From Prauserella aidingensis (lineage in GTDB: Bacteria > Actinomycetota > Actinomycetes > Mycobacteriales > Pseudonocardiaceae): 64,000 bases of DNA. This document shows, in pieces, positions 51,331 to 58,791 of the stretch. The notes beneath the pieces are model-generated. The model worked only from the letters and a program-made list of their open reading frames with translations, was not told the DNA's origin and did no database searches. The DNA is taken from NCBI RefSeq assembly GCF_024171865.1, contig NZ_JAMTCN010000001.1, positions 124,001-188,000 on the forward strand, given 5' to 3'. The position numbers and the translations under genes are program-made. The stretch's first letter is position 1. The number at the start of each line of letters is the position of its first letter.

Positions 51331-52229
51331 AGCGCAGGCGGGAGTCCGGGAAGGCGGCCGTGCCGGCAGCGGCGCGGGCCGGCATCCTGGCGCGCCCGCG
51401 CTTCGAGGTGCTGCCGCTGCGCGGGGTGCTCGAGGAAACAGGCGGGCTGCCCGAGCACACGGTCGTCACGGTGACGGCCTCCCCGCGCCGCGGGACCGGC
51501 GCGACCGTCGAGCTGTGCGAGAAGCTCGCGGCACAGCGCCTGCGCCCGGTGCCGCATCTCGCGGCCCGGCAGCTGACCGGTCGCGGCGAGCTGATCGACG
51601 TGCTCGACCGGCTCGCCGGCGCCGGAGTGGCCGACGTCTTCGTCGTCGGAGGCGACACGGCCTCGCCTGCGGGGCCGTACCCCGACGGGGAGGCGCTGCT
51701 GCGGGAGATGGCCGACCTCGGCAGGCTGCCCGCGGAGGTCGGCGTGCCGTCGTACCCGGAGGGTCATCCGTCGATCGACGACGCGGCGCTGTGGGCGTCG
51801 TTGCGGTCCAAACAGGACCTGGCGACCTACACGGTGACACAACTGTGCTTCGACCTCACCGCGATCCGCGACTTCCTGCGGCGTGCCGGTGAGGAAGGGA
51901 TCGTGCTTCCGGTCGTGGTCGGCGTACCGGGCGCCGTCGACGTCGCGACGCTGGCAAGGGTCGGTGCCCGCATCGGGGTCGGCGACTCGTTGCGGTTCGT
52001 CACGTCCCACCGGTCGCTCGTCGGACGGCTGCTGCGTCCTCGGCGCGGCCGCGACGCCGTCCTGCGTGGAGTGGCCGACCTCGGCTCGCGGCCCGGTGAA
52101 CCCGGTCCCGCGGGTGTGCACTGCTACACGTTCAACAAGGTGCGGGCGACCGCCCGCATGCTCGCCGAGTTGCCCGCCGCGACCCGCGGTGGGGGCGGAT
52201 CGGCGGGACAGCCACGAGGGGAGGGGTGA
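51327..52229 (+). CDS. Methylenetetrahydrofolate reductase-like protein (MetF family)
   Basis: 300 residues; start overlaps the preceding stop. TIM-barrel reductase with a methylenetetrahydrofolate-reductase pattern: VTVTASPRRGTGATVELCEKL, LRPVPHLAARQL, ADVFVVGGDTASPAGPYPD and a flavin/folate region QDLATYTVTQLCFDLTAIRDF, PVVVGVPGAVDVATL. In this operon it most likely works in the oxidative direction, turning 5-methyl-THF from the DmdA-like protein into methylene-THF. It is more divergent than housekeeping MetF. Confidence 0.85.
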   Translation: MKRRRESGKAAVPAAARAGILARPRFEVLPLRGVLEETGGLPEHTVVTVTASPRRGTGATVELCEKLAAQRLRPVPHLAARQLTGRGELIDVLDRLAGAGVADVFVVGGDTASPAGPYPDGEALLREMADLGRLPAEVGVPSYPEGHPSIDDAALWASLRSKQDLATYTVTQLCFDLTAIRDFLRRAGEEGIVLPVVVGVPGAVDVATLARVGARIGVGDSLRFVTSHRSLVGRLLRPRRGRDAVLRGVADLGSRPGEPGPAGVHCYTFNKVRATARMLAELPAATRGGGGSAGQPRGEG

Positions 52230-52232
52230 GCC

Positions 52233-53933
52233 ATGCCGTCGATGCCGTCGGACCTGGAGATCTCCCGCGCGACGCTGCGCAAGCCGCTGGCGGACGTGGC
52301 AGCGGACATGGGGATCGAATCGCGGTTGTTCGAGCCGTACGGACACGCCGCGGGCAAGATCTCCCTGGAGGCGGTCGACGAGTTCGCCGATCGCCCGCGG
52401 GCGAAGTACGTCGTGGTCACGTCGATCACCCCGACCCCGCTGGGCGAGGGGAAGACCACCACGACGGTCGGCCTGGGCCAGGCGTTCGGGCACATCGGCA
52501 AACGCGGCGTGATCGCGGTCCGGCAGGCGTCGATGGGGCCCACGTTCGGCATCAAAGGCGGCGCGGCGGGCGGCGGCTACTCGCAGGTGGTGCCGATGGA
52601 GGCGGTCAACCTGCATCTGACCGGCGACCTGCACGCTGTCACTTCGGCGCACAACCTGCTCGCTGCGATGGTCGACAACCACCTCCACAAGGGCAACGAA
52701 CTCGACATCGACCCGCTCGCCGTGGCGTGGCGCCGTGTCCTGGACGTCAACGACCGTGACCTGCGGCAGATCGTCACCGGCCTGGGTGGGCGGCAGGACG
52801 GGCTGCCTCGGCAGACCGGCTTCGACATCACGGCCGCCAGCGAGGTGATGGCGGTGCTGGCGCTGTCGTCGTCGCTGTCGGACCTGCGCGCACGGCTGTG
52901 TCGCATGGTCGTGGCCTACGACCGGCGGGGCGAGCCGGTGACCGCCGAGGACCTGCACGCCGCGGGCGCGATGTGTGTGCAGTTGCGCGAGGCGCTGAAA
53001 CCCAACCTGCTGCAGACGACCGAGCAGACGCCGGCCCTCGTCCACTGCGGACCGTTCGGCAACATCGCCCACGGCAACTCCTCGGTCGTGGCCGACCTGA
53101 TCGGCATCCGCTGCGGCGACTACCTCGTCACCGAGGCCGGGTTCGGCGCCGACATGGGCGCGGAACGGTTCTTCAACATCAAGTGCCGTACGTCCGGACT
53201 GACCCCGGACGCGGCGGTGGTGGTGGCGACGGTCCGCGGACTGAAGGCGCACACCGGGCGCTACCGGGTCGTCGCGGGCAAGCCGCTGCCGGAGGAGATG
53301 CTCGCCGAGAGTCCCGACGACGTCCGGGACGGTGCGGCGAACCTGCGCAAGCAGATCGCGAACGTGCGCGCGCACGGCGTGACCCCCGTCGTGGCCGTCA
53401 ACGCGTTCCCCGGCGACCACGACAGCGAGAAACAGGCCATTCTGGACGTGGCGGCGGAGGAGGGGGCGCGGGCCGCCGTCACGACGCATGCCGCCCGCGG
53501 CGGCAAGGGCGCGGCCGAGCTGGCCGAAGCGGTCGTCGAGGCCTGTGCCGAACCGGCCGCGTTCGCACACCTGTACCCGGACGGCGCCTCGCTCACCGAG
53601 AAGATCGAGACGATCGCGCGGCGCATGTACGGCGCCGACGGCGTCGAGCTCAGCGCCACCGCGCGCAGGCAGCTCGACGACTACGAGCGGCACGGATTCG
53701 CCCGCCTGCCGGTGTGCGTGGCGAAGACGCACCTGTCGCTGTCGGCCGATCCGTCGCGCAAGGGTGCACCGGTCGGCTGGACGTTGCCGGTGCGCGAGGT
53801 GCGCCTGTCCGCGGGCGCGGGGTTCATCTACCCGATCTGCGGCGACATGCGCACCATGCCCGGTCTGTCGTCGCAACCGGCGGCGGAGCACATCGACATC
53901 GACGAAGCGGGTCAGGTCGTGGGGCTGTCGTAG
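52233..53933 (+). CDS. fhs: Formate-tetrahydrofolate ligase
   Basis: 566 residues, GAGGGGAGGGGTGAG before the ATG. P-loop ITPTPLGEGKTTTTVGLGQAF, then IAVRQASMGPTFGIKGGAAG and YLVTEAGFGADMGAERFF, the hallmarks of Fhs. It interconverts formate plus THF and 10-formyl-THF with ATP. In a demethylation operon it would run toward formate and ATP, completing oxidation of the methyl group. No FolD is next to it, so the methylene to formyl step must use a gene elsewhere. Confidence 0.96.
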   Translation: MPSMPSDLEISRATLRKPLADVAADMGIESRLFEPYGHAAGKISLEAVDEFADRPRAKYVVVTSITPTPLGEGKTTTTVGLGQAFGHIGKRGVIAVRQASMGPTFGIKGGAAGGGYSQVVPMEAVNLHLTGDLHAVTSAHNLLAAMVDNHLHKGNELDIDPLAVAWRRVLDVNDRDLRQIVTGLGGRQDGLPRQTGFDITAASEVMAVLALSSSLSDLRARLCRMVVAYDRRGEPVTAEDLHAAGAMCVQLREALKPNLLQTTEQTPALVHCGPFGNIAHGNSSVVADLIGIRCGDYLVTEAGFGADMGAERFFNIKCRTSGLTPDAAVVVATVRGLKAHTGRYRVVAGKPLPEEMLAESPDDVRDGAANLRKQIANVRAHGVTPVVAVNAFPGDHDSEKQAILDVAAEEGARAAVTTHAARGGKGAAELAEAVVEACAEPAAFAHLYPDGASLTEKIETIARRMYGADGVELSATARRQLDDYERHGFARLPVCVAKTHLSLSADPSRKGAPVGWTLPVREVRLSAGAGFIYPICGDMRTMPGLSSQPAAEHIDIDEAGQVVGLS

Positions 53934-53947
53934 AGGAAGTGATCGAG

Positions 53948-56479
53948 ATGACCGAGATTCCCGAACGCGCCGACGTCGTCGTCATCGGAGCCGGCATCGT
54001 GGGCAACGCGGTGTGCCACCACCTCGCCGAACTGGGGTGGCGCGACATCGTGCTGATCGAGAAGGGGCCGCTGCCGGACCCGGGCGGGTCGACGGGACAT
54101 GCGTCGAACTTCATCTTCCCCGTCGACCACTCCCGCGAGATCACCGCGCTGACGACGGACTCCATGCGCCAGTACGAGAAACTGGGCACCCTCATCACCT
54201 CCGGCGGTGTCGAGGTGGCGAGGCAGCCGCAACGGGTCGAGGAGCTCAAACGGCGCATGGCCTCGGCGCGTGCGTGGGGCGTGGACGCCGAGCTGATCAC
54301 GCCGCGCCGGGTGGCCGAGCTCGTCCCGTTCGTCGATCCGGACATTCTGCTCGCCGGGTTCTGGACCCCGTCGGTGGCCGTCGTCGATCCGCTGCGGGCG
54401 GGGGCGCTGATGCGGGAGCAGGCGATCGCCGACGGCGCGCTGACCGTGTCGGCCAACACCGCGGTGACCGGTATCCGCACCGACCGGGGACGGGTGCAGG
54501 CCGTGTGCACCGACGCCGGGGACGTCGAGACGCCGGTCGTCGTCGTCGCCTGCGGGGTGTGGAGCCCGCGGATCGCGCGGCTGGCGGGCGCGGAGATCCC
54601 GTTGACGCCCGCGGTGCACCAGATGATGGACGTCGGGCCGATTCCCGAGCTCGAGGCGACCGGCACGGCCATCGCCTATCCGATCGTGCGGGACATGGAC
54701 GCGCTCATGTACGAGCGGCAGAGCGGTGCCGACCTGGAGATCGGCTCCTACGCGCACCGGCCGATCCTGCACGAGCCCGACGACATCCCGTCGCTGGAGT
54801 CGGCGGCGCTCTCGCCCACCCAGCTGCCGTTCACCTCCGAGGACTTCGACCCGCAGCTGGAGCAGGCGCTCGAACTGTTCGGCAGCATCCTCGACCGGCC
54901 CGATGCCGGCGTGCGGCACGCCATCAACGGCCTGCTGTCCATGACCCCCGACGGCGCGCCGGTGCTGGGGCCGTGTCCCGAGGTGGCCGGGCTGTGGTCC
55001 GCGGCGGCCGTGTGGATCAAGGAGGGTCCGAGTGTCGGGCGGATGCTGGCCGAGTGGCTCACCCATGGCGACTGCGAGTTCGACATGCACGGCGCCGACA
55101 TCGCCCGATTCTACCCGCACCAGCGCACCCGCGAACACGTGCGGGCCCGCGCGAACGAGGGCTTCAACAAGACGTACGGCATCGTGCACCCGCGCGAGCA
55201 GTGGGAGTCCTCGCGCGGCCGGAAACTCTCGCCGTTCCACACCCGCGAACGCGAGGCCGACGCGGTGTTCTTCGAGGTCGGCGGCTGGGAACGGCCGCAC
55301 TGGTACGAGTCCAACCGCGCCCTGCTCGACGAATTCGGCGACCGGGTCACACACCGTCAACACGAGTGGGACGCCCGGTGGTGGTCGCCGATCGTCGAGG
55401 CCGAGCATCTCGCCATGCGCGAGCGCGCCGCGATGATCGACCTCACGGCGTTCGCCCAGTTCGACGTCCGGGGACCGGGCGCACTCGACTACCTGCAGCG
55501 CATGGTCGTGGCCCAGCTCGACCGGCCGGTCGGCAGGCTCTGCTACACCCCGGTGCTGACCCCGGGCGGCGGGTTCCGCAGCGACCTCACGGTCGTGCGG
55601 CTCGGCGAGGACCGCTTCCGCGTCATCACCGGCGGCGCGGACGGGGCCCGTGACCGGTCCTGGTTCGAGAGTCACCTGCCCGCCGACGGATCGGCGTCCC
55701 TGGTGGACGTGACGTCGGCCGTGTGCACGCTCGGCCTGTGGGGTCCGCGCGCCAGGGACGTCCTGGCCGCGACGACCGAGGACGACGTGTCCGGCGAGGC
55801 GTTGCCGTTCGGCACCGCCCGGTGGATCGATGTCGCGGGCATCCCGGTGCTCGCGCTGCGCGTGTCCTATGTGGGCGATCTCGGGTGGGAACTGCACGCG
55901 CCGTTCGAACACGGACAGGCGCTGTGGGACGCGATCGCCGAGGCCGGGCGGCCGCACGGGATCGTCCCCGCGGGCATCGGCGTCTACGGCACGACCGGCA
56001 GGCTCGAGAAGGGCTACCGGCTCATGGGCGCCGAGCTCGACGGCGAGTACGACCCCGTGGAGGCCGGACTCGCGCTGCCCAAGGTCAAGGCCGCGGACTT
56101 CGTCGGCAAGGACGCCTACCTGGCCGCACGTGAGGGCACGCCCGCGGCGACGCTGTGCACTCTCACGCTGGGCACCCTCACGGTCGACGACCACACCGGC
56201 ACGGACGGCATCGCACGGTATCCGCAGGGCGGCGAGCCGATCGTGACGACGGCCGGGGAGCGCATCGTGGACCGCAAGGGCCGCGGCTCGGTCGTCACGA
56301 GTGCGGGGCCCGCACCGTCGCTGGGCGCCCACCTGCTGATGGCGTACCTGCCGCCGGAATTCGCCGTCGAGGGAACGTCGCTGCAGGTGGAGTACATGGC
56401 CGAGCGGTATCCGGTCACGGTGGCACGGGCGGGCCGGACGCCGCTGTTCGACCCGGAGGACACGCGCATGAAGGCGTGA
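53948..56479 (+). CDS. Dimethylglycine/sarcosine dehydrogenase-like FAD - GcvT fusion
   Basis: 843 residues; GAGGAAGTG before the ATG. Residues 1-~430 are a DAO-type FAD domain with DVVVIGAGIVGNAVCHHLAEL and DPGGSTGHASNFIFPVD; the His of STGHA aligns with the His that binds FAD covalently in dimethylglycine dehydrogenase. The C-terminal ~400 residues are a GcvT-like folate domain (ERAAMIDLTAFAQFDVRGPG, RVSYVGDLGWELH, GYRLMGAELDGEYDP). Such proteins oxidatively demethylate N-methyl groups, pass formaldehyde to THF and give electrons to ETF, whose genes follow. Amine substrate unknown. Confidence 0.9.
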   Translation: MTEIPERADVVVIGAGIVGNAVCHHLAELGWRDIVLIEKGPLPDPGGSTGHASNFIFPVDHSREITALTTDSMRQYEKLGTLITSGGVEVARQPQRVEELKRRMASARAWGVDAELITPRRVAELVPFVDPDILLAGFWTPSVAVVDPLRAGALMREQAIADGALTVSANTAVTGIRTDRGRVQAVCTDAGDVETPVVVVACGVWSPRIARLAGAEIPLTPAVHQMMDVGPIPELEATGTAIAYPIVRDMDALMYERQSGADLEIGSYAHRPILHEPDDIPSLESAALSPTQLPFTSEDFDPQLEQALELFGSILDRPDAGVRHAINGLLSMTPDGAPVLGPCPEVAGLWSAAAVWIKEGPSVGRMLAEWLTHGDCEFDMHGADIARFYPHQRTREHVRARANEGFNKTYGIVHPREQWESSRGRKLSPFHTREREADAVFFEVGGWERPHWYESNRALLDEFGDRVTHRQHEWDARWWSPIVEAEHLAMRERAAMIDLTAFAQFDVRGPGALDYLQRMVVAQLDRPVGRLCYTPVLTPGGGFRSDLTVVRLGEDRFRVITGGADGARDRSWFESHLPADGSASLVDVTSAVCTLGLWGPRARDVLAATTEDDVSGEALPFGTARWIDVAGIPVLALRVSYVGDLGWELHAPFEHGQALWDAIAEAGRPHGIVPAGIGVYGTTGRLEKGYRLMGAELDGEYDPVEAGLALPKVKAADFVGKDAYLAAREGTPAATLCTLTLGTLTVDDHTGTDGIARYPQGGEPIVTTAGERIVDRKGRGSVVTSAGPAPSLGAHLLMAYLPPEFAVEGTSLQVEYMAERYPVTVARAGRTPLFDPEDTRMKA

Positions 56480-56525
56480 GGCGGCCGGACGACCGGAGCC
56501 GGGCCGCCGGAGGGAGGCGGACGTC

Positions 56526-57281
56526 GTGGACATCGTGGTCTGCATCAAACGGGTGCCCGCGTTCGGAGCGCAGGTACCGCTGACCGACGACGGGAGCGCC
56601 GTCGACACGCGGCACCTCGGCTTCACCATCGGGCCGCACGAGGAATGTGCGGTGGAGGAGGCCGTACGGCTCGTGTCGGCCCACGGCGGACGTGTCACCG
56701 TCCTGACGGTCGGACCCGAGGAGGCGGGCGAACAGCTCCGCTACGCGCTCGCGATGGGAGCGCACCGTGGCGTGCTCGTCGACACCGGCACGACCGATCT
56801 CGACCCGGAGGCCACCGCGACGGCCGTGCTCGCGGGACTGGCCGACGAACCGGAACCGGACCTGCTGCTCTTCGGCGACGCCTCGGCGGACGCGGGCCAC
56901 GGCCAGGTCGCAATCCGGGTGGCCCTGGCACGCGGCCTGCCCGTCGTCGGCGGGATCACGGGCATGGACGCCGACGCCGGGGGAGGGTTGCGTGCGACCC
57001 GCGAGACCCCGGCAGGCACCGAGGTGTTCCGGGTGCCGATGCCTGCGGCCGTGACGGTCAAGGAGGGCCTGAACCTGCCGCGGTATCCGACCCTGCCGGG
57101 GCGGCTGAAGGCGAAGAAGGCGGAGCTGCGGACGGTCTCGTGTGCCCCGGAGCCGGGCGGCCTGCGCACCGTCGGACTGCGCAGGCCCGCCGACGACCGT
57201 GCCGGAGCGGTTCCATTGGGCCGCGGCGCCGCCGCGGCGCCCGCTGTGGTCGACATCCTGGCCGAGCTGGGGAAGGTGTGA
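56526..57281 (+). CDS. etfB: Electron transfer flavoprotein beta subunit
   Basis: 251 residues with a GTG start after GGAGGGAGG. ETF-beta features: VDIVVCIKRVP at the start, HEECAVEEAVRLVSAHGGRVTVLTVGP and LLFGDASADAGHGQV. It takes electrons from the dimethylglycine-dehydrogenase-like enzyme just upstream. It pairs with the ETF-alpha gene five bases later. Confidence 0.93.
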   Translation: MDIVVCIKRVPAFGAQVPLTDDGSAVDTRHLGFTIGPHEECAVEEAVRLVSAHGGRVTVLTVGPEEAGEQLRYALAMGAHRGVLVDTGTTDLDPEATATAVLAGLADEPEPDLLLFGDASADAGHGQVAIRVALARGLPVVGGITGMDADAGGGLRATRETPAGTEVFRVPMPAAVTVKEGLNLPRYPTLPGRLKAKKAELRTVSCAPEPGGLRTVGLRRPADDRAGAVPLGRGAAAAPAVVDILAELGKV

Positions 57282-57286
57282 CGACG

Positions 57287-58291
57287 ATGAAACTGGTCGT
57301 GGTGACCGACGCGACGGTGCCGGCCGAGCTGCCCGCGGTGGCGCGCTCGCTCGCGGGCAGGGACGAACCGGTCGAGGCGGTGACGTTCGGCGGAGCAGGG
57401 ACCGAGACGGGCGACCTGGCCCGCGTACTCGGCGGCCACGGGGTCGGCAGGCTCCACGTCGCGCGGCACGCACTGCTCGACGACTACGCCCCCGAAGCGT
57501 GGGGGAACGCGTTGGCGGCGGTGATCGACCGGCTCGGACCGTCCGGTGTGCTCGCATCCGCGGGTGACCGCGGCGCCGAGGTCCTGGCACATGCGGCCGC
57601 GCGTGCGGACCTGCCGCTGGCGACCGACTGCGTACGCCTCGCGGGCGACGAGGACGGCACGTGGCACGTGACCCGTACCCGCAGCGGTGGCGTGCTGCTG
57701 GAGGACGCCGAACTGAGGGCGCCGGTGACGCTGGCGACGATCGCCCCGGCGGTCGAGGTTCCGCAGGTGCCGCTCCAGCCCGCGGGCGAGTGCGAGGTCG
57801 TCGAGTCCGCAGTGGACGTTCCGCCGGAACTCGCCCGGACCCGCGTGGTCGAGCACGTCGCGAGCGAGACCGGGTTGTCACTGGCGACGGCGCCGGTCGT
57901 GGTCTCCGGCGGCCGCGGTGTCGGCGGCGCGGAGGGGTTCGCCGTGCTGGAGGAACTCGCGGAGCGGCTCGGCGGCGTCGTCGGCTGTTCGCGGGTGGCC
58001 ACGAACAACGGGTGGCGCCCGCACCGTGACCAGGTGGGTCTCACCGGCACGAAGATCGCTGCCGACCTCTACATCGCCTGCGGGATCAGCGGCGCCACCC
58101 AGCACTGGGTGGGGTGCATGGACTCGGCCGTGATCCTGGCGATCAACACCGACCCCGAGGCGCCGATGATGCAGCGCGCGACGTACGCGGTCGAGGGCGA
58201 CGTCCACGAGGTGTTGCCCGCGGTGCTCGCCGAGATCCGCAGGCGCGCCGAGGAACCGGCCGTGGCCGAGTCGGTCGAGCGGCAGGTGTGA
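57287..58291 (+). CDS. etfA: Electron transfer flavoprotein alpha subunit
   Basis: 334 residues from the ATG at 57287, with GGAAGG before it. The C-terminal FAD domain is diagnostic: VVSGGRGVGGAEGFAVLEEL, VGCSRVATNNGW, VGLTGTKIAADLYIACG, ISGATQHWVGCMDSA and INTDPEAPMMQ. Together with EtfB it links the demethylase operon to the respiratory chain through an ETF-quinone oxidoreductase not seen here. This is the last gene of the operon. Confidence 0.95.
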   Translation: MKLVVVTDATVPAELPAVARSLAGRDEPVEAVTFGGAGTETGDLARVLGGHGVGRLHVARHALLDDYAPEAWGNALAAVIDRLGPSGVLASAGDRGAEVLAHAAARADLPLATDCVRLAGDEDGTWHVTRTRSGGVLLEDAELRAPVTLATIAPAVEVPQVPLQPAGECEVVESAVDVPPELARTRVVEHVASETGLSLATAPVVVSGGRGVGGAEGFAVLEELAERLGGVVGCSRVATNNGWRPHRDQVGLTGTKIAADLYIACGISGATQHWVGCMDSAVILAINTDPEAPMMQRATYAVEGDVHEVLPAVLAEIRRRAEEPAVAESVERQV

Positions 58292-58450
58292 TCCGCCGCA
58301 CCCGCGGCCTGCGGTTCTCGGACGCCGCATGCGGGCGACGACCCGACGTTCGCCCCGGTCGAGTGGCGTTTCGGCACGCGGTGTGACCGATCTGCGGGGC
58401 ATTCGCTCCGTCGGGGATCGCACTTTCGGGTCATGTACGATGGGCCGCAC

Positions 58451-58479
58451 GCCGTAAGATACGAGCCGTATCTTACGGC
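58451..58479. promoter_or_regulatory. Perfect 29-base palindromic operator upstream of the MMPL exporter
   Basis: Arms GCCGTAAGATACG (58451-58463) and CGTATCTTACGGC (58467-58479) are exact inverted copies around a three-base centre, in an A/T-rich spot of a GC-rich spacer. The size and symmetry suit a TetR dimer; the TetR gene convergent to the exporter (start 61831) is the nearest candidate. Confidence 0.75.
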
Positions 58480-58650
58480 GGGGTGGTGACCGAGGCGCCC
58501 GCCGACGTCGCCGGCCGGGGGATCCGCCGTGGCACACGCGTGGCCGAACCGCGCTGCCCGTGTCCGGAACCGCGCTGTGGCCGTGGCCCGTCCGCGGGAG
58601 TGCCGCGCCACGTCGGGTGTTCGTCCTCCGCGGCCGGTGTCCTCGCCGGC

Positions 58651-58672
58651 GCGGGTGTGCGGGAACACCCGC
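58651..58672 (+). other. Leader hairpin upstream of the MMPL gene
   Basis: Perfect eight-base arms GCGGGTGT and ACACCCGC with a six-base loop, in the long spacer between the operator and the exporter ATG. It could slow or stop transcription in the leader or merely stabilise it. Confidence 0.4.
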
Positions 58673-58791
58673 CCCGAACCGACCGCATGCGGCAGCAGCG
58701 GGCCGATTCGTGCCGACCCGTCCGGCAACGGAGCCGGTGATCGTGCGGCACGAGCCCCAGTCCGTCACGTATCCAGGAGCCGAAACCGCGC

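Larger units (their letters stand above)
58292..58791. other. 500-base leader/intergenic region before the MMPL exporter
   Basis: No gene was found; short frames here lack ribosome sites and known domains. It holds the perfect 29-base operator (58451-58479) and a leader hairpin (58651-58672), listed separately. If transcription starts near the operator, the mRNA leader would be about 300 bases, long for an actinobacterial gene. Confidence 0.5.

Noticed and set aside
51087-56698. Two ~930-codon minus-strand frames opposite the one-carbon operon
   Set aside because: Arg/His/Asp-rich translations typical of antisense of GC-rich genes; no motifs.
58483-58740. Short plus-strand frame just after the 29-base operator
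   Set aside because: No ribosome site, proline/arginine-rich, no family resemblance; treated as leader sequence.
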